64,000 nucleotides of DNA from Pacificitalea manganoxidans (GTDB lineage Bacteria > Pseudomonadota > Alphaproteobacteria > Rhodobacterales > Rhodobacteraceae). A program made the position numbers and the translations under genes. The stretch covers positions 620,001 through 684,000 of the forward strand of contig NZ_CP021404.1 of assembly GCF_002504165.1 (NCBI RefSeq), written 5' to 3'. Shown piece after piece: positions 17,881 through 27,032 of the stretch (position 1 is its first letter; every line of letters starts with the position of its first letter). The notes under the pieces are model-generated. The model saw nothing but the letters and a program-made list of their open reading frames with translations, was not told the DNA's origin and searched no databases.

Positions 17881-17907
17881 CCGGGCGGGGCCGTTTGTCC
17901 CGCCCGG
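17881..17907 (+). promoter_or_regulatory. hairpin between urtA and urtB
   Basis: CCGGGCGGG (17881-17889) pairs perfectly with CCCGCCCGG (17899-17907) across a 9-nt loop, 17 bp after the urtA stop. There is no U-run, which suggests partial termination or 3'-end protection that raises binding-protein mRNA over permease mRNA. Confidence 0.55.
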
Positions 17908-18003
17908 TCGAGCCCTCACAACCGCCGCTTATGCCTGTGCCGGTGCCGTGGTGCCCGATGCGGCGGTCGTGATCCCCAGCTCCAGCCCGAAAAGACATTT
18001 TCC

Positions 18004-20088
18004 ATGACCCGACACGCCCGTTTGCTTGCGGTGCTCTGCCTGTGGCTGTTTGCCGGCATGGTGCCCGCCGCCGCGCAGCAGGACCCGGCCCCCGCCGCCG
18101 GTGTCGCCCGGATCGTCGCGCCTGACACCACTGCCGATGCCACCGCCGATCCTGCCGCCGCCGATCCTGCCGCCGCCGATGCCGAGAGCCCCGCGCTGAC
18201 TGATCTTCAGGCGCTGTTGCAGCGTTTCGCGGATGACATCGCCAAGCCGTCGCGCCGGACCATCGGTGCCGTGATCGACGAGATCACCGCCAGCGGGCTG
18301 CCCGGCGTGCCGGTGTTCTTGCAGGTCTGGGGCGACCGGGAATTGTATCTGCATGAACCCGACGGCCTGTTCTACGCCATCGAGGAACAGGGCGACGACC
18401 AAGCCGCGCTGATCGAACTGTCGAGCGGTGATCAGGTCGCGGTGGTGAACGAGGATGATCTCGATCAGATCCGGCCCAATTCCGGGGTGCGCGAACTGAT
18501 CGGTGCGGCGCTGGTGAAATTCCAGCTGACCGATACCGACCCCGCCCGCCGCCGCGAGGCGCTGGCCGGGATCGACCGCGCGCCCGATGCCTCCCATCTG
18601 GAGCCGCTCCGCGCCGCACTGGAAACCGAGGACGACCCCGTGCTGGCCGCGCGCATGACCACGCTGGAGCGGCTGCTGACCATCGCCTATGGCGAAACCG
18701 ACGACGCCCGGATCGCGGCAATCGAAAGCCTTTCCGGCTCACTGTCCGTCGAAAGCCGCGGCGCGCTGAACCCGGTTTTGACCACCCGCCGCATCGCCAC
18801 CGCAGGCCCGCCGCCCGAGGGCGCGAATGTCGCGACAGAATTGGAGCCCGGCAGCGATGCGCTGTCCGAGGATGACGCTTGGGCGCTACTTGTTTCCGCC
18901 GATCTGGCCCCGGCGACCATTTCCACCGCCGACCGCAACGCCGCGCTGATCGCCGCGATTGAGCAGGGCTTCGTCGGCGGTATCGCGGTGCATCAACTCG
19001 ATACCGAGCAGGCCCGCGACCGCGCCTATGCCGCGCTGGCCGCCGATGGCGGCGCCGCGCCGCGCATTACCGGCGAAGACCGCGCGGAGATCCTCGCCAG
19101 CCACGGCTATTACGACATCTATGTCGAGCCGTCCGCCGCAGTCACCGGCGCGGCCGAGGCCACGCTGGCTGCGATCCGCACGCAGGTGGCGCTCAATCAG
19201 GTGCTGGATCTGGTGCTGGACGGTCTGTCGCTGGCGTCGATCTACTTCCTCGCCGCGATCGGACTTGCCATCACCTTCGGCGTCATGGGTGTCATCAACA
19301 TGGCCCATGGCGAATTCATCATGATGGGCGCCTATACCGGCTATGTCGTGCAGCAGTTCGTGCCCGATTATACACTGTCCATCGCGCTGGCGATCCCGCT
19401 CGCCTTTGCCGTGACCTTTGCCGCCGGTGTGGCGATGGAGCGGCTGGTGATCCGCTGGCTCTATTCCCGCCCGCTGGAGACGCTGCTGGCGACGTTCGGC
19501 ATCTCCATCGCGCTGCAACAGTTGGCCAAGAATATCTTTGGCACGCAGGCGCGGCCTCTGACCTCGCCGGGTTGGCTCGACGGGGCATGGGTGCTCAACG
19601 ATGTGGTGTCGATCAGCTATATCCGCATCGCGATCTTCGTGCTGGGGCTGACCTTCTTCCTGCTGCTGCTGTTCATCCTGAACCGCACCCGGCTGGGGTT
19701 GGAGGTGCGCGCGGTGACGCAGAACCCGCGCATGGCCTCGTCGATGGGGATCAACCCCGACCGCATCAACATGCTGACCTTCGGGCTTGGCTCCGGTATC
19801 GCCGGGATCGCGGGCGTCGCCATCGGGCTTTTCGCGCAGGTCACATCGGAGATCGGCCAGCAATATATCGTGCAAAGCTTCATGACCGTGGTCGTGGGCG
19901 GGGTCGGCAATGTCTGGGGCACGCTCGCGGGCGCCACGATGATCGGCTTCCTGCAAAAGGGCATCGAGTGGATGAACCCCTCGAACACGCTCGCCGCGCA
20001 GACCTACATGATCATCTTCATCATCATATTCATCCAGTTCCGTCCCAAGGGCATCATCGCCCTCAAGGGCCGTGCGGCGGGAGACTGA
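18004..20088 (+). CDS. urtB: urea ABC transporter, permease UrtB
   Basis: This 694-aa protein has two parts. Residues 1-395 are periplasmic: a signal peptide (AVLCLWLFAGMVPAAAQQ), an Ala/Asp-rich linker, then helical repeats. Residues 396-694 are a LivH-type permease with about 8 helices (LDLVLDGLSLASIYFLAAIGLAITFGVMGVINMAHGEFIMMGAYTGY). An N-terminal periplasmic domain is normal for UrtB, but this version is long, with an AAADPAAAD repeat near residue 50. The stop is 3 bp before urtC. Confidence 0.94.
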   Translation: MTRHARLLAVLCLWLFAGMVPAAAQQDPAPAAGVARIVAPDTTADATADPAAADPAAADAESPALTDLQALLQRFADDIAKPSRRTIGAVIDEITASGLPGVPVFLQVWGDRELYLHEPDGLFYAIEEQGDDQAALIELSSGDQVAVVNEDDLDQIRPNSGVRELIGAALVKFQLTDTDPARRREALAGIDRAPDASHLEPLRAALETEDDPVLAARMTTLERLLTIAYGETDDARIAAIESLSGSLSVESRGALNPVLTTRRIATAGPPPEGANVATELEPGSDALSEDDAWALLVSADLAPATISTADRNAALIAAIEQGFVGGIAVHQLDTEQARDRAYAALAADGGAAPRITGEDRAEILASHGYYDIYVEPSAAVTGAAEATLAAIRTQVALNQVLDLVLDGLSLASIYFLAAIGLAITFGVMGVINMAHGEFIMMGAYTGYVVQQFVPDYTLSIALAIPLAFAVTFAAGVAMERLVIRWLYSRPLETLLATFGISIALQQLAKNIFGTQARPLTSPGWLDGAWVLNDVVSISYIRIAIFVLGLTFFLLLLFILNRTRLGLEVRAVTQNPRMASSMGINPDRINMLTFGLGSGIAGIAGVAIGLFAQVTSEIGQQYIVQSFMTVVVGGVGNVWGTLAGATMIGFLQKGIEWMNPSNTLAAQTYMIIFIIIFIQFRPKGIIALKGRAAGD

Positions 20089-20091
20089 CCC

Positions 20092-21354
20092 ATGAGCCTC
20101 ACCATGAGCGCGCCGGTGCGGCGCAAATCCTTTGTCGCCAACAACCCTTCGGTCCTGATCTTTCTGTCGCTGCTGGCGTTGTTCACGGTCACCGCCACGG
20201 TGCTTGGCGAAGGCTTCGGTCTGGGGATCATCTCCACCTCCTTCATAAAGACGCTGGGCAAGACGCTGTGCCTGTGCCTGATCGCCATCGCGATGGATCT
20301 GGTCTGGGGCTATTGCGGTATCCTCAGCCTTGGCCATTTCGCGTTCTTCGGGCTGGGCGGATACATGATCGGCATGTGGCTGATGTATGAGCGGACCAAG
20401 GGCATCGTGCTCGACAGTCTGGCCAATGCGCCGCTGCCGCCCACCCCGCTGGAGGTCCGCGACGGCATCGGCAGTCAGATCTTTGGCGTCGTCGGCGGCT
20501 CCGACATTCCGTGGGTCTGGGGCTTTGCCGACAGTCTCACGCTGCAATTGCTGATGGTCGTGCTGGTGCCGGGGCTGTTGGCGCTGGTCTTTGGCTGGCT
20601 CGCCTTCCGCAGCCGCGTCACCGGGGTCTATCTGTCGATCCTGACGCAGGCGATGACGCTGGCGCTGTCGCTATACCTGTTCCAGAATGACAGCGGCTTG
20701 CGCGGCAACAACGGCCTGTCGGGCCTGCAAAACCTGCCGGGCGCGGCGGGCGACGTGCCGCAATCGGTGTTGTCGGTGTGGTTTCTCTGGGCCTCGGCGC
20801 TGGCGCTGGGGCTGGGCTACCTGCTGGCGGCCTTCGTGGTGTCCGGCAAGTTCGGCTCCGTCGTGCGCGGCATTCGCGATGACGAGGCGCGCGTGCGGTT
20901 TCTGGGCTACGATGTGGAGGGCTATAAGCTCTTCATCTTTACCCTCACCGCGATCATCGCCGCCATCGCCGGCGCGCTCTACTACCCGCAGGCGGGCATC
21001 ATCAACCCGGCGGAGGTCGCACCGATTGCCTCGATCTATCTTGCGGTCTGGGTCGCCATCGGCGGGCGCGGGCGGCTTTACGGCGCGGTGATCGGCGCGG
21101 CCTTCGTGTCGCTCATGTCGTCGTGGTTCACCGGCGGCGGCGCGCCTGACATCGATCTGGGTGTCTATGTCGTGCAATGGACGGATTGGTGGTTGGTGCT
21201 GCTGGGCCTCAGCTTTGTTCTGGTGACGCTCTTCGCGCCCAAGGGCATCGGCGGTCTGGTGGATCTGATGGTGCGCAACCGCAACGTCAGCGACCGCCAC
21301 GGCGCTGATTTCGGCCCCGATCAAGGCTCCAAGCGCGAGGAGGAACAGCCATGA
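20092..21354 (+). CDS. urtC: urea ABC transporter, permease UrtC
   Basis: A 420-aa LivM-type permease with about 9-10 transmembrane helices, including LCLCLIAIAMDLVWGYCGILSLGHFAFFGLGGYMIGMW and the ABC-interacting loop SVVRGIRDDEARVRFLGYDVEGYKLFIFTLTAIIAAIAGALYYPQAGIINPAE. The region after helix 3 carries the UrtC-specific insertion around SQIFGVVGGSDIPWVWGF. The last 25 residues are hydrophilic. The stop overlaps urtD (ATGA). Confidence 0.94.
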   Translation: MSLTMSAPVRRKSFVANNPSVLIFLSLLALFTVTATVLGEGFGLGIISTSFIKTLGKTLCLCLIAIAMDLVWGYCGILSLGHFAFFGLGGYMIGMWLMYERTKGIVLDSLANAPLPPTPLEVRDGIGSQIFGVVGGSDIPWVWGFADSLTLQLLMVVLVPGLLALVFGWLAFRSRVTGVYLSILTQAMTLALSLYLFQNDSGLRGNNGLSGLQNLPGAAGDVPQSVLSVWFLWASALALGLGYLLAAFVVSGKFGSVVRGIRDDEARVRFLGYDVEGYKLFIFTLTAIIAAIAGALYYPQAGIINPAEVAPIASIYLAVWVAIGGRGRLYGAVIGAAFVSLMSSWFTGGGAPDIDLGVYVVQWTDWWLVLLGLSFVLVTLFAPKGIGGLVDLMVRNRNVSDRHGADFGPDQGSKREEEQP

Positions 21355-22091
21355 GCACGTTGCTCGAAGTCTCCGGCGTCTCCGTCACCTTCGACGGGTT
21401 CCGCGCCATCAATAACCTCAGCTTTCAGATCGGTGCCGCCGAAATGCGGGCGATCATCGGCCCCAATGGCGCGGGCAAGACCACCTTTATGGATATCGTC
21501 ACCGGCAAGACCCGCCCCGATGAGGGCCGGGTGATCTGGGGCGAACGCTCCGACAACCTGCTGAAGATGTCCGAAAGCCAGATCGCCCGCGCGGGTGTGG
21601 GCCGGAAATTCCAGCGCCCCACGGTGTTCGAGGATCAGTCAGTGCGCGAAAACCTCGCCATGGCGCTGCGCAATGACCGGCAGCCGTGGAAGGTGCTGTT
21701 CTACCGCAAAACCGACGAAGGCGCGGCCCGGATCGAGGCACTGGCCAAGCAGATCGGCCTGTCGTCTGAATTGACGCGCAAGGCGGGCGAGCTGAGCCAC
21801 GGGCAGAAGCAATGGCTGGAGATCGGCATGCTGCTGGCCCAAGATCCGCGCCTGCTGCTGGTCGATGAACCCGCCGCCGGCATGACCCCAGCGGAGCGCG
21901 ACCACACCACCGAAATCCTGAAAGAGGCCGCCAAGACCCGCGCCGTCGTCGTCGTCGAACATGACATGGATTTCGTCGAGAAGCTGAACTGTAAAGTCAC
22001 GGTCCTGCACGAAGGCTCGGTGCTGGCCGAAGGCAGCCTCGCCCATGTCACAAGCAATAAAAACGTCATCGACGTGTATCTGGGGCGCTGA
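21351..22091 (+). CDS. urtD: urea ABC transporter, ATPase UrtD
   Basis: A 246-aa LivG-type ATPase. It has Walker A IGPNGAGKTTFMD, the UrtD-typical GRKFQRPTVFEDQSVRENL, signature ELSHGQKQWLEIGMLLAQ (S-H-G-Q in place of SGGQ, as usual in UrtD), Walker B LLLVDEPAAGMTP and switch VVVEHDMDFV. It pairs with UrtE to power urea uptake. Confidence 0.95.
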   Translation: MSTLLEVSGVSVTFDGFRAINNLSFQIGAAEMRAIIGPNGAGKTTFMDIVTGKTRPDEGRVIWGERSDNLLKMSESQIARAGVGRKFQRPTVFEDQSVRENLAMALRNDRQPWKVLFYRKTDEGAARIEALAKQIGLSSELTRKAGELSHGQKQWLEIGMLLAQDPRLLLVDEPAAGMTPAERDHTTEILKEAAKTRAVVVVEHDMDFVEKLNCKVTVLHEGSVLAEGSLAHVTSNKNVIDVYLGR

Positions 22092-22093
22092 CC

Positions 22094-22789
22094 ATGCTGG
22101 AGACCCGCAACCTCACCCTGCATTACGGCCAAAGCCAGATCCTGTGGGACGTGGACATCACCGCCGCCACCGGGCGCGTCACCTGTTTGATGGGCACCAA
22201 TGGCGTGGGCAAGACCAGCCTGCTGAAGGCGATTTCCGGCACGCATCAGCGTTCGGGCGGGGATCTCGTGCTGGATGGCGAGGTGCTGCCGCGCCTGCCC
22301 TCGCACGCGCTGGCGCAGAAGGGCGTGGCCTATGTTCCGCAGGGGCGCGATATCTTCCCACTGATGACGGTGCGCGAAAACCTCGAAACCGGCTTTGCCT
22401 GTCTGCCGAAATCCGACCACATGGTGCCCGATCAGATCTATGAACTGTTCCCGGTGCTGAAGGACATGACCAACCGGCGCGGTGGCGATTTGTCGGGCGG
22501 GCAGCAACAGCAGTTGGCCATTGGCCGCGCGCTCATCACCCGGCCCAAGCTGCTGCTGCTGGACGAGCCGACCGAGGGCATCCAGCCCAACATCATCCAG
22601 CAAATTGGCCGTGTGATCGAGTTTCTGCGCGACGAAGGCCAGATGGCGATCCTGTTGGTCGAGCAGCGCTTCGATTTCGCGCATGGGCTGGCCGACGATA
22701 TCTTCGTGCTGAAGCGCGGCGCGGTGGTGCTGAAGGGCGAAAAGACCGCGCTCGATAAGGCCGAGGTGCTGCGCGCCGTTTCCGTCTGA
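22094..22789 (+). CDS. urtE: urea ABC transporter, ATPase UrtE
   Basis: A 231-aa LivF-type ATPase with Walker A MGTNGVGKTSLLK, AYVPQGRDIFPLMTVRENLETGF, signature DLSGGQQQQLAIGRALI, Walker B LLLLDEPTEGIQPNIIQQIG and switch LLVEQRFDFA. PQGRDIFP is characteristic of UrtE. It is the last urt gene, and a strong hairpin follows 42 bp later. Confidence 0.95.
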   Translation: MLETRNLTLHYGQSQILWDVDITAATGRVTCLMGTNGVGKTSLLKAISGTHQRSGGDLVLDGEVLPRLPSHALAQKGVAYVPQGRDIFPLMTVRENLETGFACLPKSDHMVPDQIYELFPVLKDMTNRRGGDLSGGQQQQLAIGRALITRPKLLLLDEPTEGIQPNIIQQIGRVIEFLRDEGQMAILLVEQRFDFAHGLADDIFVLKRGAVVLKGEKTALDKAEVLRAVSV

Positions 22790-22830
22790 CACGCGCCACC
22801 CGGTCGCGCATGTCGCGGGGCTGGTCCTTT

Positions 22831-22864
22831 GGGCGGTTTCCTCGGTAAGAAGAGGAAACCGCCC
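22831..22864 (+). terminator. strong hairpin between urtE and the peptide-type ABC operon
   Basis: Perfect 13-bp arms (GGGCGGTTTCCTC at 22831-22843, complement at 22852-22864) enclose an 8-nt loop. The stem ends only 15 bp before the ATG of the next permease gene. It may terminate the urt transcript, or act on the 5' leader of the following operon. Confidence 0.7.
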
Positions 22865-22879
22865 CTTCGGCCGGAGCCC

Positions 22880-23833
22880 ATGGCAGTCTATTTGCTCAAA
22901 CGTCTGGCCTCGCTTGCCCTGGCCCTGATCGCGGCCAGCCTTGTCGTCTTTGCGCTGATCGAAGTGGTGCCCGGCGACCCGGCCCGCACCATGCTGGGCA
23001 TCAACGCGACCGATGCCGCTGTGGCCGCGCTGCGCGACAGCCTCGGGCTTAATCAGAACATCGCGCTGCGCTACCTCGATTGGGTGGGCGGCATGCTGCG
23101 CGGCGACTTTGGACAATCCTATTCCTATCGCGTGCCGGTGGCGCAGCTGATCGGCGACCGGCTGTGGGTGTCGGTGCCGCTGGCGGGGTATGCGCTGGCG
23201 CTCACCGTGGTGCTGGCGCTGCCGGTCGGGCTGGCGGCGGCGGCACTGCGCGGGCGGGCGGCGGATTACGGGCTGATGGGCCTGACCCAGCTGGGCATTG
23301 CGGTGCCGAATTTCTGGTTCGCCATGCTGCTGGTGCTGATTTTCGCGGTAAAGCTGCCGCTGTTTCGCTCTGGCGGGTTTGCAGGATGGGACGCGGGGCT
23401 TGGCGCCGGGCTCTGGTCGCTGACGCTGCCTGCCGTGGCGCTGGCGCTGCCGCAGGCTTCGATCCTTGCGCGGGTGCTGCGCTCCGCGCTGATCGAAACG
23501 GCGGGACAGGACTACATCCGCACCGCGCGGGCCAAGGGCCTGACCGCACGCGGCGCGCTGCTGCGTCACGGGCTGCGCAACGCGCTGATCCCGGTGCTGA
23601 CCATCATGGGGCTGCAATTTTCGTTTTTGCTGGCGGGCGCCGTCATCATCGAAAAGGTGTTCTTTCTGCCCGGCCTTGGGATGCTGCTGTTTCAGGCCAT
23701 CACCCAGCGCGATCTGATCGTTGTCGAAAGCACGGTGATGCTGTTGGTGGCGGCGGTCATCATGGTGAATTTCCTGACCGATCTGGCCTATGCGTGGGTT
23801 GATCCGCGCCTGCGCCGCCGGGGCCGGGCATGA
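22880..23833 (+). CDS. peptide/nickel-type ABC transporter permease (DppB family)
   Basis: This 317-aa protein has six transmembrane helices. The DppB N-terminal signature is LLKRLASLALALIAASLVVFALIEVVPGDPA and the coupling motif is YIRTARAKGLTARGALLRHGLRNALIPVLTIMGLQ. The ATG at 22880 has a GGAG element upstream; an in-frame start at 22829 would encode part of the hairpin and is unlikely. No solute-binding protein gene is found next to this operon, so the substrate (peptide, nickel or other) is open. Confidence 0.88.
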   Translation: MAVYLLKRLASLALALIAASLVVFALIEVVPGDPARTMLGINATDAAVAALRDSLGLNQNIALRYLDWVGGMLRGDFGQSYSYRVPVAQLIGDRLWVSVPLAGYALALTVVLALPVGLAAAALRGRAADYGLMGLTQLGIAVPNFWFAMLLVLIFAVKLPLFRSGGFAGWDAGLGAGLWSLTLPAVALALPQASILARVLRSALIETAGQDYIRTARAKGLTARGALLRHGLRNALIPVLTIMGLQFSFLLAGAVIIEKVFFLPGLGMLLFQAITQRDLIVVESTVMLLVAAVIMVNFLTDLAYAWVDPRLRRRGRA

Positions 23834-24663
23834 GCCGGGCGCGCCTCCCGCTGCCGCTCTGGCTTGGCGCGCCGCTGGTGGCGCTGGCGCTTGGCATGGC
23901 GCTGATCTCGCTGATCTGGACGCCCCATGACCCCGCCGCGTTGGCCATCGGTGACAAGCTTCGCGCGCCGGGCTGGAGCCACCCGCTGGGCACCGATCAT
24001 CTGGGCCGCGATCTGCTGTCGCTGCTGATGGCCGGGGCGCGCACCTCGTTGGCGGTGGCGCTGGTGGCGGTGGGGATCGGCGCGGGGCTGGGCGTGCCGC
24101 TGGGGCTGTGGGCTGCGGCCCGGCGCGGGACATGGATCGATGATCTGCTGATGCGGGCCAATGACCTGATCTTTGCCTTTCCGTCGCTGGTGATCGCCAT
24201 CCTGATCACCGCCGCCTTCGGGCCTTCGGCGCTCAATGCGATCATCGCCATCGGCATTTTTAACATCCCGGTCTTTGCCCGTGTCGCGCGGGGCGGGGCA
24301 CTGACCATCTGGTCGCGCGAATTCATACTGGCCGCGCGGCTGGCGGGGAAAGGCGCGGCGCGGATTTCCGTGGAACATGTCCTGCCCAATATCGCGAGCC
24401 TGCTGATCGTGCAGGCGACCATCCAGTTTTCGCTGGGCATTCTGGCCGAGGCGGCACTGTCCTATGTGGGGCTTGGCGCGCAGCCGCCCACCGCCAGCTG
24501 GGGCCGGATGCTGGCCGAGGCACAGACCCTGTTCTACGGCTATCCCCGGTTGGCCATCGTGCCGGGGCTGGCGATCGTGCTGACGGTGCTGGGGCTGAAC
24601 CTGATGGGTGACGGTCTGCGCGACCATCTCGATCCGCGTCTGCGGCAGCGGGCGGTGCAATGA
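23830..24663 (+). CDS. peptide/nickel-type ABC transporter permease (DppC family)
   Basis: A 277-aa permease with the DppC signature HPLGTDHLGRDLLSLLMAGARTSLAVALVAV. The coupling loop is FILAARLAGKGAARISVEHVLPNIASLLIVQATIQ, and the end is LTVLGLNLMGDGLRDHLDPRLR. It overlaps both neighbours by 4 bp. It forms a heterodimeric channel with the preceding permease. Confidence 0.9.
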   Translation: MSRARLPLPLWLGAPLVALALGMALISLIWTPHDPAALAIGDKLRAPGWSHPLGTDHLGRDLLSLLMAGARTSLAVALVAVGIGAGLGVPLGLWAAARRGTWIDDLLMRANDLIFAFPSLVIAILITAAFGPSALNAIIAIGIFNIPVFARVARGGALTIWSREFILAARLAGKGAARISVEHVLPNIASLLIVQATIQFSLGILAEAALSYVGLGAQPPTASWGRMLAEAQTLFYGYPRLAIVPGLAIVLTVLGLNLMGDGLRDHLDPRLRQRAVQ

Positions 24664-26234
24664 TCGCGCTCGATCATCTGACGGTGCGGCTCGGCGGGCA
24701 GCCGGTGCTGCAAGACCTGTCGCTGCGGCTGGAACCGGGGCGTATAACGGGGCTGGTCGGCGAAAGCGGATCGGGTAAATCGATGACCGCGCTGGCCATC
24801 CTGGGCCTGCTGCCTGCGGGCGCGCAGGTCACGGGCGGCGTGGTGCTGGACGGGGCGGAGATCACCACCTTGCCGGAGCGCCGCATGGCCCGCCTGCGCG
24901 GGCGCGAGATCGGCATGGTGTTTCAGGAGCCGATGACCGCGCTCGATCCGCTGATGACCATCGGCGCGCAGGTGGCCGAGACGCTGCGCATTCATCGCGC
25001 CGCCAGCCGGGCAGAGGCCCGCGCGCGCGCGGCGGCGCTGCTGATCCGCGTCGGGCTCGACCCTGACCGGGTGCCCCCCGAACGGTATCCGCATGAATTG
25101 TCAGGCGGGCAGCGGCAGCGGGTCTGTATCGCGATGGCCATCGCCCTGCGTCCGCGCCTGCTGATCGCGGATGAGCCGACCACGGCGCTCGACGTCACCA
25201 CGCAAGCGCATGTGCTGGCCTTGCTGCGGCGGCTGGTGGCGGAGGAAGGCATGGCGCTGCTCCTCATCACCCATGATCTGGCCGTGGTCTCGCAGATGGC
25301 CGACACGGTCGCGGTGCTGCATCGCGGGCGGTTGGTGGAGCAGGGCCCGACGGCGCAGGTGCTTACCCGGCCCGACCATGCCCACACCCGCAGCTTGCTG
25401 GCGGCAACCGGCCACCGGCCTGTGCGCGCCGCACGCAGCACAGGCGCGCCGCTGCTGCGGGTCGAGGGCGCGTGCAAGGATTACGTCACCGGGCGTGGTA
25501 TCTTTACCGCGCCGCGCCGGGTGCGGGCGTTGAACGATGTCAGCTTCACCCTGCGGCGGGGCGAAAGCCTTGGCCTTGTGGGGGAAAGCGGCTGTGGCAA
25601 ATCCACGCTCGCCCGCGCCGTGCTGGGGCTGGAGCCGCTCGACGCGGGGCGCATTCTGCTGGCCGATGCGCCGGTATCGCCCAGCATGCCCGCCGCGCAA
25701 CGCCGTCGCGCGCAGGCGGTCTTCCAAGACCCGCAGGGCAGTTTCGATCCGCGCCAGCGGGTCGCGCGGCTGGTGGCGGAGCCGTTCCACCTGACCGGAC
25801 GCCCCGCAGACGCGGCAGCGCAGGTTGTCGATGCCCTGCGCGCCGTGGGGCTCATGGCCGAGGATGCCAGCCGCTATCCGCATCAGTTCTCCGGCGGGCA
25901 GCGCCAGCGCATCGCCTTGGCCCGCGCGCTGGTCATTCATCCCGATCTGGTGGTGCTGGACGAAGCGGTCTCGGCGCTGGACGTGTCGGTGCGGGGGCGG
26001 GTGCTGGATCTGTTGGCGCGGCTTCAGGCTGATCGCGGCCTGAGCTATCTGTTCATCAGTCACGATATGGACGTTGTGCGCGCAATCACCGACCGGGTTT
26101 TGGTGATGGAGGCAGGTCGTATTGTCGAGGAAGGCCCCACCGCGCAGGTCTATGCCGCGCCGCGCCACCCTCGGACCCGCGCCCTGCTCGATGCGGTGCC
26201 GCGCTTGACGCAGGCGGGTGCCTCCGGGGTTTAG
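24660..26234 (+). CDS. fused dual ATPase of a peptide/nickel-type ABC transporter (DppD-DppF fusion)
   Basis: A 524-aa protein with two full ATPase domains. The first has Walker [15 protein letters not shown], signature [18 protein letters not shown] and Walker [14 protein letters not shown]. The second has Walker [17 protein letters not shown], signature [17 protein letters not shown] and Walker [14 protein letters not shown]. Fusion of the D and F subunits is common in this family. A third gene position for the binding protein is missing; the next gene is on the opposite strand. Confidence 0.92.
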   Translation: MIALDHLTVRLGGQPVLQDLSLRLEPGRITGLVGESGSGKSMTALAILGLLPAGAQVTGGVVLDGAEITTLPERRMARLRGREIGMVFQEPMTALDPLMTIGAQVAETLRIHRAASRAEARARAAALLIRVGLDPDRVPPERYPHELSGGQRQRVCIAMAIALRPRLLIADEPTTALDVTTQAHVLALLRRLVAEEGMALLLITHDLAVVSQMADTVAVLHRGRLVEQGPTAQVLTRPDHAHTRSLLAATGHRPVRAARSTGAPLLRVEGACKDYVTGRGIFTAPRRVRALNDVSFTLRRGESLGLVGESGCGKSTLARAVLGLEPLDAGRILLADAPVSPSMPAAQRRRAQAVFQDPQGSFDPRQRVARLVAEPFHLTGRPADAAAQVVDALRAVGLMAEDASRYPHQFSGGQRQRIALARALVIHPDLVVLDEAVSALDVSVRGRVLDLLARLQADRGLSYLFISHDMDVVRAITDRVLVMEAGRIVEEGPTAQVYAAPRHPRTRALLDAVPRLTQAGASGV

Positions 26235-26251
26235 GGCCGCGCGTCGACCCC

Positions 26252-26866
26252 TCACATCAGGAAACTATAGGCCGCATAGCCAGTGGCCACGCTCGCCGCG
26301 AGCGCCAGCGCCATGATGACCCCGTCCCGCGCCGTCAGCGCCAAGCCGAAGAGCGCGATCACCCCATGCGGCAACATCGCTGCAAAAGGCACAAGTTCCA
26401 GTGGCGGGACCAAGGCCGCCAGCAGCAGACAGATCGCCCCGGCCAGCCGCTGCGATGGCGCGCGCACCAGAACCTCCAGCCGCCGTCCGGTGTAGCGATC
26501 CAGAAAATCGGCCACCGGGCGCAGCTTTTTGACCGCATGGCCCAGCTTGTCCGCAGGCACCTTGCGCGATTTCAGCATGTCGGGGATCCACAGCCGGTCG
26601 CGCCCCAGCACGATCTGCGCGGAATAAAGCGCACCGATCAGGGCCAGCAGGGACGGCAGCGTCGGGATCGCCCCCAGCGGCGAGGCCCCCAGAAGCCCGG
26701 TCACCACCAGCACCGGCCCGTAACTGCGCCGTCCAAAGGCGCTGAGCAGGTCGTCCAGTGTCAGGCTTCGGCCCTTATCCGCGCAATCGTCGAGTTTATC
26801 GAGGATATCGCGCGCCGCGTGGGAGCCGTCATCGGGGCGCAGATCGTCGGCTAGGGAAGTGGCCAT
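26252..26866 (-). CDS. ExoD-family membrane protein
   Basis: A 204-aa protein of the exopolysaccharide synthesis ExoD family. The N-terminus has SLTLDDLLSAFGRRSYGPVLVVTGLLGASPLGAIPTLP, followed by IVLGRDRLWIPDMLKSRKVPADKL. The C-terminal half holds three hydrophobic segments with LVPPLELVPFAAMLPHGVIALFGLALTARDGV. In Rhizobium ExoD affects exopolysaccharide and alkali tolerance; the biochemical function is unknown. The ATG at 26864-26866 has an AAGGATC ribosome binding site. The stops of this gene and the ATPase converge 17 bp apart. Confidence 0.9.
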   Translation of the reverse strand: MATSLADDLRPDDGSHAARDILDKLDDCADKGRSLTLDDLLSAFGRRSYGPVLVVTGLLGASPLGAIPTLPSLLALIGALYSAQIVLGRDRLWIPDMLKSRKVPADKLGHAVKKLRPVADFLDRYTGRRLEVLVRAPSQRLAGAICLLLAALVPPLELVPFAAMLPHGVIALFGLALTARDGVIMALALAASVATGYAAYSFLM

Positions 26867-27032
26867 CGAAGATCCTTTTAGTAGGGACGCGCCACAGGTC
26901 ATCGGGCGCGCAAGGCGGTCACAGCCGAACGTGATCGTAGGGGCACGGGTTCCCTTTACCCGCCGGTTGGAGGAACCTGTGCAGGAACCCGCCGTTGAGA
27001 CTCAAATCCCCGTGAGACAGACAAGGCCCCGT

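Noticed and set aside
18886-24133. Very long open frames antisense to urtB, urtC-urtE and the peptide-type permeases (for example 18886-20547 and 21701-24133, minus strand)
   Set aside because: Their translations are rich in Arg, His, Gln and Pro with no recognisable domains, as expected for the antisense frame of high-GC genes. The sense-strand proteins are clear.
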